Part shown: piece after piece, positions 17,094 to 24,883 of the stretch
How positions within the stretch are numbered: the stretch's first letter is position 1
How the letters are laid out: every line of letters begins with the position of its first letter
NCBI RefSeq assembly: GCF_000719135.1
Contig: NZ_JOEK01000007.1
Coordinates: 62,001-126,000 of the forward strand
DNA from: Streptomyces avicenniae
Lineage (GTDB): Bacteria; Actinomycetota; Actinomycetes; Streptomycetales; Streptomycetaceae
Direction of reading: 5' to 3'
Length of the DNA stretch: 64,000 nt
Made by a program: the position numbers and the translations under genes
The notes under the pieces: generated by a model
What the model was told of the DNA's origin: nothing
The model's input: the letters and a program-made list of their open reading frames with translations, nothing else
The model's database searches: none

Positions 17094-17189
17094 GGTAATA
17101 CGACCTGGTGAAACCGTAACCTTCTGGACGCCCGCCTGATTAGCAGACCGAATTCCCGCACGGTGCGGGGCAGTCGAAAGGGCGCGGAC

Positions 17190-17447
17190 ATGCACACCAC
17201 CACCGGCGGCAGGCGGAACCTGTGGGTACGGCTGCCCCTCCTGGCCCTCGCCACGGCGGGCGCCGCCCTCGGCACGGGCACCGCGGCGGCCGACGAGCAC
17301 TACGCGGGCGACACCCGCATCGGCCCGCGCTTCGCCCTCATCGGCACCGGCCAGATCGACGACCCGCTGGAGGACGTCCTCGAACACGCCACCCTCTTCG
17401 GGGAGACGGTCATGACCGAGTCGGAGGCCGCGGAACCGGCGCCCTGA
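17190..17447 (+). CDS. Small secreted protein
   Basis: This 85-residue protein has a clear Sec signal peptide: basic 'GGRRNLWVRL', a hydrophobic core 'PLLALATAGAALGTGTA' and an AxA-type site 'TAAADE', leaving a mature peptide of about 55 residues rich in Gly, Asp and Glu ('HYAGDTRIGPRFALIGTGQI'). No family is recognised. AAAGGG precedes the ATG at 17190. It is divergent from the HNH lipoprotein gene and could share a control region with it. Confidence 0.72.
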   Translation: MHTTTGGRRNLWVRLPLLALATAGAALGTGTAAADEHYAGDTRIGPRFALIGTGQIDDPLEDVLEHATLFGETVMTESEAAEPAP

Positions 17448-17489
17448 CGCGGCGGGCCACCGGGCCGGACGCCCGGTCAGGAAGCCCGG

Positions 17490-18278
17490 TCAGGACGCGG
17501 AGACGAAGTCCCGCACCAGCTTGACGAACTCGTCCGGCTGCTCGAAGAACGCGGCGTGCCCCGCGTCGATCTCGGCGTACTGGGCCCCCGCGATGGCGGC
17601 GTGCAGCGCGCGGCTGTGCTCCACGGGGACGGTCGCGTCCTGCGCGCAGCCGATGACGAGGGTGCGCGCGCGGACGCGGGGCAGCAGTGCGCGGATGTCC
17701 ATGCGCCGGTCGAGATCGACGTGCCGCAGCGTCCCGGGCGTGGGCGGCATGGCGTGCACGAGCCGTTCGACCTCCTCGTGCCCGAGCGCGCCGAGGAAAC
17801 CCCGGCTGAAGCCCGTCATGGTGACACACCGTCCGAACGCCTCCGCGTCGAGACCGCCGAGACATCGCCAGAGCGCGAACTCGTTGCTCAGGTACGCGTC
17901 CCCGTCCGTGTGGGCCCATCCGGCGACCGTGATCAGGCTGGCCACCAGGTCGGGGCGCAGCGCGGCCAGCGCGGTGGCGACGGGCGCGCCGAGCGAGTAG
18001 CCGAGCACGGCGGCCGGTCCGGCCGCCGCGTGCTCGATGACCGCCGCCACCTGCGCGGCCAGCCCCTCGACGGTGAGCGGCGCCCCGTCGTCCTCGGTCC
18101 GGCCGGTGCCGGAGAGGTCGGGCGCGAGGACGGTCCTGCGGTCGGCGAGCGCGGGGGCGACCCCGCCCCAGGTGCCCGCCGCGCCGAGCGGGCCCGTGCC
18201 GTGGACGAGGACGAGAGCCGGGCCCGCGCCGGTGACGGTGTAGTGGACCCGGGCGTTCCCCGCGGTGACGATCGGCAT
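17490..18278 (-). CDS. Alpha/beta hydrolase
   Basis: This 262-residue protein has the alpha/beta-hydrolase fold with a full catalytic triad. The oxyanion region is 'LVLVHGTGPLG', the nucleophile elbow 'VLGYSLGAPVA' (Ser), the acid in 'LVIGCAQDATVP' and the His in 'IDAGHAAFFEQPDEF'. The second of two close ATGs (18278) is preferred because AAGGAG lies eight bases upstream, compared with two bases for ATG 18284. Substrate unknown: esterase, lactonase and haloperoxidase-like relatives all share this pattern. Confidence 0.9.
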   Translation of the reverse strand: MPIVTAGNARVHYTVTGAGPALVLVHGTGPLGAAGTWGGVAPALADRRTVLAPDLSGTGRTEDDGAPLTVEGLAAQVAAVIEHAAAGPAAVLGYSLGAPVATALAALRPDLVASLITVAGWAHTDGDAYLSNEFALWRCLGGLDAEAFGRCVTMTGFSRGFLGALGHEEVERLVHAMPPTPGTLRHVDLDRRMDIRALLPRVRARTLVIGCAQDATVPVEHSRALHAAIAGAQYAEIDAGHAAFFEQPDEFVKLVRDFVSAS

Positions 18279-18908
18279 GAACATGTCTCCTTCCGCTGTC
18301 GGCACAGTCCGTCGCTGCGCGGTCTCCGTGACGTCAGGATGAGGGCGCCGGGCGGTGCGCCGCTGCCACCGGCGGCGCGGCGGGGGTTGGCGACAGGACG
18401 GTGGCGCGGGTGCGGACGCGGCGGGACGTACGGCGGGCGCCGCCGGGCGTACGGCGGGCCGCGCGGCCGGGTGCGGCGGCGTGGGGCCGGCGGGCGGGCG
18501 GGCCGCGCGCGGCGCACGCCTGGCCGCGCGGCGGGCGGCTGGGGCCCGGGGGGCGGGCCTGACGCCGTTGACCTGCGGTGGCGGCCGGTGCGCGCGGTGG
18601 CGCGGCCCGCCCGTCCTGGCGGCGTGCCCGCCGCGCGGCCGGGTGTGTGGGCGCCACCCGGGCTGGGCAGGTCTGTCGGCGGACCGGCACGCGCCCGCGG
18701 GAGACGGCCGGACGCGGGGCGGGCCCGTCGGCGCCCCGGGTGGGGGCGGCGCGTGGGGACGGTGAAGGCGCGGCGCGTCTCGAACACCTGGTGGGCGGGG
18801 GGTGGGAGCGGCCGGGCGCTTGACCCCGTCGCCCGTTCCGGTCCGGCGCCACCGCGGGGCCGTCACCCGCCGCACCGCCCCGCCCGGGGACGGGGACGTG
18901 CGCCGCGG
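18279..18908. other. 630-bp G-rich region without a convincing gene
   Basis: The stretch between the hydrolase start and the Ohr stop is strongly G-rich on the plus strand (roughly 18345-18800). Its open frames translate to Arg/Gly low-complexity sequence without domains or ribosome-binding sites. It presumably contains the hydrolase promoter near 18290-18330. I see nothing else that can be supported. Confidence 0.6.
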
Positions 18909-19319
18909 CTACTCGACGACCAGCGTCACCGGCACGTTCCCCCGCGTCGCCCGCGAGTACGGGCAGACCTGGTGCGCCTCGCGCAGCAGCCGCTCGCCCT
19001 GCTCGCCCGACAGGTGGTCCGGCAGCTCCGCACGCAGCGTGACGGCCAGGGCGAAGCCCACGTCGTCCTTGCCGATCTGCACCTCGGCGGTGATGGACAC
19101 GTCACCCGTGTCGATCTTCTCGCGCCGCCCGACGTTCGCGAGCGCGCTGGCGAAACAGGCCGCGTAGCCCGCCGCGAAGAGCTGTTCCGGGTTGGTGCCC
19201 TTGCCGTCGCCGCCGAGCGCGGGCGGCAGCGCGAGGCCGAGGTCCAGCTGCCCGTCCGACGAGACGGCCCTGCCCTCCCGTCCGTTCGCGGTGGCGACAG
19301 CGGTGTAGAGCGCGTCCAT
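18909..19319 (-). CDS. ohr: Organic hydroperoxide resistance protein
   Basis: The 136-residue protein belongs to the OsmC/Ohr superfamily of thiol peroxidases that reduce organic hydroperoxides. The two redox cysteines are in 'FAAGYAACFASALANVG' (about residue 54) and 'EAHQVCPYSRATRGN' (about residue 117), and the opening 'MDALYTAVATANGREGRAVS' is typical of Ohr rather than OsmC. No ohrR regulator gene is adjacent, although ohr and ohrR are often neighbours. The ATG at 19319 follows AAGGGTGAG. Confidence 0.95.
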   Translation of the reverse strand: MDALYTAVATANGREGRAVSSDGQLDLGLALPPALGGDGKGTNPEQLFAAGYAACFASALANVGRREKIDTGDVSITAEVQIGKDDVGFALAVTLRAELPDHLSGEQGERLLREAHQVCPYSRATRGNVPVTLVVE

Positions 19320-19425
19320 GATTCTCACCCTTCGTCGGTTCCGTCCCCCCGTTCTCGCAACGTGCGCGGACCCGTCACCATTCCGGCTCTCCAGCGGACG
19401 CCCCTGACGGCCGATCGACCAGGGC

Positions 19426-19860
19426 ATGCCGCCCGCACACTTCCACGCGTACCACTGGCAGGGCGAGCGCCGCGTCCTCGACCAGGAGGCCGACCGGCGC
19501 CCCGCCACCGCCGCCGGTCTGCCGCCCTCCCCCGGCTTCCTCGCCAACCGGTGCACGCCCCTGCGCGTCTGCGACTGGCTGCTGCGCCCCGGCAGCGCCG
19601 TCACGCGTACGTGCGACGGGCCCGAGGCGGCGGCCGACTGGTTCGGGCGGGAGGCGGCACGCGCCGCGCCCGCGTTCGCCACGGCGCACGAGCGGGACCG
19701 CGTACCGGCCCGCGCGCGGTCCGCCGCACGGACGCTCGCCTGGGGCGGCGACGTGCACGCGGGCTGGTACCTGCGTGGCACCGGGTTCCTGACGCTCGAC
19801 GTCATCGGCTGCTCGCCCAACCGCACCGACCCGCGCCTGCCGTGCCCCCTGCACCACTGA
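19426..19860 (+). CDS. Hypothetical protein
   Basis: I do not recognise this 144-residue protein. It begins 'MPPAHFHAYHWQGERRVLDQ' and has 'VCDWLLRPGSAVTRTCDGP' and 'TLAWGGDVHAGWYLRGTGFL'; His and Trp content is high and there are four cysteines. Codon use (GC-rich third positions throughout) supports coding, though no ribosome-binding site precedes ATG 19426. It is divergent from ohr (106 bp apart) and convergent with the MFS gene (9 bp between stops). Confidence 0.62.
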   Translation: MPPAHFHAYHWQGERRVLDQEADRRPATAAGLPPSPGFLANRCTPLRVCDWLLRPGSAVTRTCDGPEAAADWFGREAARAAPAFATAHERDRVPARARSAARTLAWGGDVHAGWYLRGTGFLTLDVIGCSPNRTDPRLPCPLHH

Positions 19861-19869
19861 CACCGTCCG

Positions 19870-21150
19870 TCACCCCCGCTGTTCGCCCTCCGCGCTGCTG
19901 ACCACGCCGCGCTGCACCGGGACGGGGACGGGGTTGCGCCGTGTGCCGCCGACGCGCGGCAGCCGCCGGATGGCGGGCACCGCCAGCAGCGTCGCGGGCC
20001 CCACCACCGACGCGACGGCTCCGGCCAGCAGTACCTCGTTCGTACCGAACACCCCTGCGGCGGGTCCGGCCAAGGCTTGGCCCACCGGCATCATCACGAT
20101 GGATCCCGCGACCTCGTACGCATGGATGCGGTTCAGCACGGCCCCCGGCACCTGAGTCTGCACGGACGTTGCCCACATGACGCCCCAGAACGCCATGCCG
20201 GCCCCGGCTATGACGAAGCCCACCATGACGACCGGCACCGGCATGCCCGCACCGACCGTCAGCGGTTGCAGGCAGTACCCGAACAGCACCACGGCCCCCA
20301 CGCGCAGCGGGTAGCGCGGGCGGAAGCGCATGGCCAGCAGCCCGCCGAGGGCCATGCCCGCGCCGAGCGCGGAGTTCACCAGGCCGTACGCGCTCTCGCC
20401 GTGCTCGCCGATCATGAGCGTCGCCACCAGCGGGACGGCCGGGCCCCAGGCCATCAGCATCAGCAGCATCCAGATGAGGATGACGCCCCACATCCACGTC
20501 CGTGCGCGGAACTCCTGCCAGCCCTCGGCCAGGTCGGCGCGGAACGTGCCGCCGCCGCGTTCGCCGCCGTGCCGCTGGGCCGGGAGCCGCAGCAGCAGGA
20601 GACAGACGGCGCTGACCAGGTACGTACCGGCGTGCACGGCGAAGACCCCGCCGGGCGAGGTGATGCCGACGAGGGTGCCCGCCACGGCAGGGCCGAAGAT
20701 GGCCATGGCCGACTCGGCGGTGCGCACCGCGCCGTTCGCGCCCTGCACGTCGTCGGCGATGCGGGGCACGGTGCTGGCCACCCCCGGCTGGAACATGGCG
20801 GCGCTGACGCCGTTCACGGCGCCGAAGGCGCACAGCTGCCACAGCTCCGCCTGCCCCGCGTAGAACAGCCACGCCGTCACGGCCTGGGTGACGACGCGCA
20901 CGAGGTCGGCGCCGATCATCAGCCGCCGCGTGTCGAACCGGTCCGCGATCACCCCGCCGAAGATGACGAACGCCGCGAAGCAGCCGGTGAACGACGCCAG
21001 CGCCCCGCCCACGGCCCCGGCCCCGCCGCCCTGCGCGATCAGCCCCGCCGCCAGCGCGACGGGCAGCATCATGTCGCCGAGCTTGGCGACCGTGCGCGCC
21101 GTGAAGAAGAGGGCGAAGTTGCGCGACCACAGCCCTGGCGAGGACGTCAT
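19870..21150 (-). CDS. MFS transporter
   Basis: This 426-residue protein looks like a 12-helix major facilitator of the MFS_3 (enterobactin exporter/macrolide efflux-like) group. The opening 'LWSRNFALFFTARTVAKLGD' and the loop 'GGVIADRFDTRRLMIGADLV' are characteristic, followed by 'FQPGVASTVPRIADDVQGAN'. ATG 21150 is used; upstream sequence is low-complexity. It lies downstream of a second MFS gene on the same strand (75 bp gap), so the two may be co-transcribed. The substrate (drug or siderophore export) is not determinable. Confidence 0.9.
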   Translation of the reverse strand: MTSSPGLWSRNFALFFTARTVAKLGDMMLPVALAAGLIAQGGGAGAVGGALASFTGCFAAFVIFGGVIADRFDTRRLMIGADLVRVVTQAVTAWLFYAGQAELWQLCAFGAVNGVSAAMFQPGVASTVPRIADDVQGANGAVRTAESAMAIFGPAVAGTLVGITSPGGVFAVHAGTYLVSAVCLLLLRLPAQRHGGERGGGTFRADLAEGWQEFRARTWMWGVILIWMLLMLMAWGPAVPLVATLMIGEHGESAYGLVNSALGAGMALGGLLAMRFRPRYPLRVGAVVLFGYCLQPLTVGAGMPVPVVMVGFVIAGAGMAFWGVMWATSVQTQVPGAVLNRIHAYEVAGSIVMMPVGQALAGPAAGVFGTNEVLLAGAVASVVGPATLLAVPAIRRLPRVGGTRRNPVPVPVQRGVVSSAEGEQRG

Positions 21151-21224
21151 GGCCCCACTATCGCCCGGCTCGTGCAGGAGTGCGATGCGGGTACGGGTGT
21201 CCGGCGGGCGCGCACGGGGGCGCG

Positions 21225-22721
21225 TCAGGGGTGCGGACGCGGATGGGGGTGCGGCTCCAGCGGAGGCGCGGACACGGCGCAGTGCGAACGGCACTGCGGC
21301 GCGGGCGGACGTCCGCCCCCTCCCCCCGCCTGCGTCAGTTCCCCCGGCACGGTGAACCACGACACCAGCGCGCCCAGCACCATCAGGCCCGCGCAGATCA
21401 GCACGGCGCGCCCGAACGCGGCGTCCACCGCGCCCGCGTCGCGGTACTGGTCCGTGGACAGGCCGATGACCAGCGGGAGGGCCGCGACGGCGAAGAGCTG
21501 GGCCACGCGTGCGGCGGCGTTGTTGACCCCGCTGGCCACACCGGCGCGCCGGTCCTCCAGGGAGGCGAGCACCGTGGCGGTCAGCGGTGCGACGAAGAGG
21601 CTCATGCCCAGGCCCTGCACCACGACGCCCGGGAGGATCGCGGTCCAGTACGAGCCGCCTGGGTGGACGCGGTGCAGCAGGAGCAGTCCAGCGGCGGCGA
21701 TCAGGGGACCGACCGTCATGGGCAGCCTGGGGCCGATGCGTTGCGCCAGGGCACCGGCGGGGCCGGAGAGCGCGGTCAGCAGCAGTGTCGTCGGCAGGGT
21801 GGCGACGCCTGCGGACAGCGCGGAGTAGCCCAGGCCGTTCTGGAGCTGGGTGGGGAGCAGGAAGAAGACCCCACCGATCGCCGCGTAGAGGCAGAGGGTG
21901 ACCAGGTTGGCCGCGGTGAAGAGGCGGGAGCGGAAGACGTCGAGGGGCAGCATGGGCCGCGGGGCGCGCCGTTCACGCCAGACGAACAGGGCGCCGAGGA
22001 CGACGCCCACCACGGCCACCCACAGCGTCCGCTGGATCAGCGCGTAGGTGACGCCCCCCAGGGACAGCGCCGCCAGCGCGGCGCCCGTCACGTCGAAGCG
22101 TCCTGACGCCTCCCAGTCCCGGCTCTCGGGGACCCCGCGCGTCAGCACGAGCACGACGACGGCGAAGGGCACGTTGATGAAGAAGATCCAGCGCCAGCCG
22201 GGCCCGTCCACCAGCCAGCCGCCGAGGAACGGACCGCAGGCCGTCGCGACACCCCCGAGGCCCGACCACAGTCCGACGGCCTTGGCGCGCTCGCCGGGGC
22301 GGAACGTCGCCTGGATCAGTGCCAGCGACCCCGGGGTTAGCAGCGCGCCGCCCACACCCTGGAGGGCACGCGCGGCGATCAGCGCGTCGCCGCTCGGGGC
22401 GATCCCGCACAGCACCGACGCCAGGGTGAACCAGACCACGCCGATGACGAACACCCGGCGCCGCCCGTAGCGGTCCCCCAGGCCGCCGCCCAGCAGGATC
22501 AGGCCCGCAAGGGTGAGCATGTACGCGTTGAGCGTCCACTGGAGGTCGGACAGCGGCACGTCCAGGTCGGCGCCGATCCTGGGCAGCGCGACGGTGACGA
22601 TCGTGCCGTCCAGCATGGCCATCCCCGAGCCGAAGACCGCGGCCCCCAGCACCCGCCGACCGGCCGGGTCCCGGACGCCCACGCCCTGCCCCTGCTCGCG
22701 CTGCCGCTCCCGCCGTGCCAT
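21225..22721 (-). CDS. DHA2-family MFS drug-efflux transporter
   Basis: This 498-residue, 14-helix-type exporter resembles EmrB/QacA. Landmarks are 'GSGMAMLDGTIVTVALPRIG' (motif D1 with the conserved Asp), 'LGDRYGRRRVFVIG' (motif A) and 'ARALQGVGGALLTPGSLALI' (motif C-like). The C-terminal 30 residues are Gly/Pro/His-rich. The ATG at 22721 gives a basic N-terminus (MARRERQREQGQG). It is divergent from the LigD-like phosphoesterase gene, 76 bp apart. No adjacent TetR/MarR regulator is present, so its inducer is unknown. Confidence 0.93.
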   Translation of the reverse strand: MARRERQREQGQGVGVRDPAGRRVLGAAVFGSGMAMLDGTIVTVALPRIGADLDVPLSDLQWTLNAYMLTLAGLILLGGGLGDRYGRRRVFVIGVVWFTLASVLCGIAPSGDALIAARALQGVGGALLTPGSLALIQATFRPGERAKAVGLWSGLGGVATACGPFLGGWLVDGPGWRWIFFINVPFAVVVLVLTRGVPESRDWEASGRFDVTGAALAALSLGGVTYALIQRTLWVAVVGVVLGALFVWRERRAPRPMLPLDVFRSRLFTAANLVTLCLYAAIGGVFFLLPTQLQNGLGYSALSAGVATLPTTLLLTALSGPAGALAQRIGPRLPMTVGPLIAAAGLLLLHRVHPGGSYWTAILPGVVVQGLGMSLFVAPLTATVLASLEDRRAGVASGVNNAAARVAQLFAVAALPLVIGLSTDQYRDAGAVDAAFGRAVLICAGLMVLGALVSWFTVPGELTQAGGGGGRPPAPQCRSHCAVSAPPLEPHPHPRPHP

Positions 22722-22797
22722 GCGGCCATCATGCGTCGCCGTCGGCCGCGCGTCGCGTGGACGTGCGGGTGGGCGTGGCCGGTGTCAGCATGGAGGG

Positions 22798-23391
22798 GTG
22801 AGTGCGAAGCGGAAGGGCGAGGACGACGGCGAGGCGCTGTCCGCGTACCGCGGCAGGCGGGACTTCGGGCGGACGGGTGAGCCGCGCGGCGGCGCGGCGG
22901 ACGGCGGCGGGCCCGTCTTCGTCGTGCAGATCCACGACGCCAGCCGCATGCACTTCGACTTCCGCCTGGAGGCGGACGGCGTGCTGAAGTCGTGGGCCGT
23001 CCCCAAGGGCCCGTCCACCGACCCGCACGACAAGCGCCTCGCCATGCCGACGGAGGACCACCCGCTGGACTACCGGAACTTCGAGGGCACCATCGCGGAG
23101 GGCCAGTACGGCGCGGGCACCGTGATCATCTGGGACGAGGGCACGTGGCACCAGGAGCGCGGCTCGTCCGTCGCCGAGGCGCTGCGCAAGGGCCACCTGT
23201 CGTTCGAGCTGGACGGGCACAAGCTGCACGGTGGCTACGCGCTGACGCGGTTCCGGCAGGGCAAGGGCGAGGCGTGGCTGCTGGTGAAGCGCGACGACAG
23301 CCACGCGTCCGGCCACGGCACCCCCGACCCGGTCCGTGCCCGCTCCGCGCGCACCGGCCGCACCCTGCGCCAGGTCGCCTCAGAGGAGTGA
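22798..23391 (+). CDS. Stand-alone LigD-type 3'-phosphoesterase domain protein
   Basis: The 197-residue protein matches the DNA ligase D 3'-phosphoesterase (PE) domain, which removes 3'-phosphates and trims 3'-ribonucleotides during bacterial end joining. The metal-binding pattern is visible: 'VQIHDASRMHFDFRLEADGV' (His and Asp ligands), 'PTEDHPLDYRNFEGTI' and 'GQYGAGTVIIWDEGTW'. It has neither ligase nor polymerase domain. The GTG at 22798 has GGAGGG just upstream. The first 35 residues are a flexible basic tail. The stop overlaps the next gene's stop region by 12 bp. Confidence 0.92.
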   Translation: MSAKRKGEDDGEALSAYRGRRDFGRTGEPRGGAADGGGPVFVVQIHDASRMHFDFRLEADGVLKSWAVPKGPSTDPHDKRLAMPTEDHPLDYRNFEGTIAEGQYGAGTVIIWDEGTWHQERGSSVAEALRKGHLSFELDGHKLHGGYALTRFRQGKGEAWLLVKRDDSHASGHGTPDPVRARSARTGRTLRQVASEE

Positions 23392-23805
23392 CCGCGACGG
23401 GTCCGCCTCCGGCAGGACGTGCCGTCCCCCGCGCGCGTACACCTGGCAGTACTCGACCATGACCTCGAACCGCACCGCCGCGACAACCTCGCCGCCGCTC
23501 CCCCGCGCGGCGTCGAACGCGTAGGCGGTGCGCAGCGTCTCCTCGTACGGCTCGTCGCTCTCCACCGTCGCGAAGCCCGGCACGGCGCCCCAGGTGCCCT
23601 CGACTATCCGCGTCATGCGCAGTTCCAACACGCCGGGTCGCGGGCAGCCCCAGCGGAAACGGGTGACGCTCAGCAGGCCCGACACGGACGCGTACTCCGT
23701 CCAGCCGTCGCCTCCCGGCAGGAACACCAGGTCACTGCTCTCCATCGCGCCGTAGTCGAAGGGCCCGCTCGTCCAATGGCCCGTCAGGGCGCTGTCCCGC
23801 TGCAT
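23380..23805 (-). CDS. Hypothetical protein, lipocalin-like composition
   Basis: This 141-residue protein is rich in beta-forming residues ('MQRDSALTGHWTSGPFDYGA', 'DLVFLPGGDGWTEYASVSG', 'RFEVMVEYCQVYARGGRHVL'). The pattern 'LTGHWTSG' followed by alternating strands suggests a small beta-barrel of the lipocalin/DUF type, but no family is certain. It overlaps the phosphoesterase gene tail to tail by 12 bp. Its ATG (23805-23803) shares the palindrome GCATGC with an ATG on the other strand. Confidence 0.68.
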   Translation of the reverse strand: MQRDSALTGHWTSGPFDYGAMESSDLVFLPGGDGWTEYASVSGLLSVTRFRWGCPRPGVLELRMTRIVEGTWGAVPGFATVESDEPYEETLRTAYAFDAARGSGGEVVAAVRFEVMVEYCQVYARGGRHVLPEADPSRSLL

Positions 23806-23845
23806 GCCCCCATCATCCGTGGCGGCCCGCCCTTCACCCGATGCG

Positions 23846-24469
23846 GTGAACCGGCGGACGGCGGCGCCTGTTCCGGCCGCGCGTGGGGAGGCTTGCGCCG
23901 TGGTGATCGAGCTGCTGTCCCAGGCGTTCCAGGCGGAGCCGGTCATGCGCTGGATCTTCCCCGACGAACGGCACCGCAGGACCCTGCTGCCCGCCCTGTT
24001 CGACGTGCTGTTCGCCGAACATCTCGCGGCCCACGGCGAGACGCTCGTCGCGGACGACGACGGTTTCCCCGACGGCGTCCTGCTCTACGTCCCCCCTGGC
24101 CCGCCCCGCCAGGCCGCCGACCACGCGGCGCGCCTCGCCGCGCGTCTCGAAGCCGCCGTCGGACCGCACGCCGACCGCGCGGTCACCCTGCTCGACACCC
24201 TCACCGGACGCCACCCGGGCGCCCCGGCGCACTACCACGTGGCGTACTGCGCCGTACGGCCCGGCCGCCAGGGGCGTGGCATAGGCGGGGCCCTGCTGCG
24301 GGGGCTGCTGGAGCGGGCGGACCTGGACGGCGTCGGCACGTACGCCGAGTGCAGCACGTCCCGCCTCCTCGACCTAGGCGTCCGGCACGGCTTCGCGCCG
24401 CTGCCGATGATCCCGCTGCCCGACGGCCCGGTCGTGCGGCCCGCCTGGCGTGAACCCGTGGGGCCCTGA
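23846..24469 (+). CDS. GNAT-family N-acetyltransferase
   Basis: This acetyltransferase of about 207 residues has the subgroup signature 'LLSQAFQAEPVMRWIFPDE' at its start and the acetyl-CoA loop 'VRPGRQGRGIGGALLRGLLE' near residue 140. It ends 'LDLGVRHGFAPLPMIPLPDG'. The start is uncertain: the frame is open from ATG 23804; GTG 23846 keeps the first beta strand; GTG 23900 has the best ribosome-binding site (GGGGAGG) but removes that strand. Substrate unknown. A bidirectional hairpin follows the stop. Confidence 0.82.
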   Translation: MNRRTAAPVPAARGEACAVVIELLSQAFQAEPVMRWIFPDERHRRTLLPALFDVLFAEHLAAHGETLVADDDGFPDGVLLYVPPGPPRQAADHAARLAARLEAAVGPHADRAVTLLDTLTGRHPGAPAHYHVAYCAVRPGRQGRGIGGALLRGLLERADLDGVGTYAECSTSRLLDLGVRHGFAPLPMIPLPDGPVVRPAWREPVGP

Positions 24470-24483
24470 CACGAGACATGTCA

Positions 24484-24518
24484 CCGCCCCGGTGACGGGT
24501 CGATCGTCACCGGGGCGG
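24484..24518. terminator. Bidirectional terminator hairpin
   Basis: A 13-bp perfect stem (24484-24496 with 24506-24518) with a 9-base loop lies between the convergent acetyltransferase and LPFR genes, 15 bp from one stop and 23 bp from the other. Confidence 0.75.
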
Positions 24519-24540
24519 GTTCACAGTGGTGTGCGGAGAC

Positions 24541-24669
24541 TCAGTGACGCCCGTGCGCCGAACTCGACGCGCCGCCGAACAGCCGGGCCACGGCCCGGAA
24601 GGGCAGCGTGACGACAGTGGCGATGGCGCCACCGATCTGGCGGAACACATCAGCGATGGCCCTCAGCAT
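24541..24669 (-). CDS. LPFR-motif small protein
   Basis: This 42-residue protein contains the LPFR motif seen in a family of tiny actinobacterial proteins: 'GGAIATVVTLPFRAVARLFG'. It is a single amphipathic or membrane-associated helix with a hydrophobic centre ('IGGAIATVVTLPF') and a basic flank. A perfect GGGAGG lies six bases before the ATG at 24669, which strongly supports expression despite the small size. Function unknown. It is divergent from the LLM-type oxidoreductase gene. Confidence 0.82.
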   Translation of the reverse strand: MLRAIADVFRQIGGAIATVVTLPFRAVARLFGGASSSAHGRH

Positions 24670-24883
24670 GGTTGACCTCCCTAGGTGGTCACCCGGCGTT
24701 CGCTTTCGGCCGGATGGTGTCTTGCCTTTCTCTCCGTCCCCCGTACAGGTTCCGCGAACTCCTGGGCGCAAACGTCCTTTTTCCACGCGCGCCTGTTCCG
24801 GTCCGCGCAACATTCGGCTGCCACAATCGGAAACCGCCTCCGTGTCCGGCAGGACACGCCGCCGGACGACGAAGGAGCGCCCC

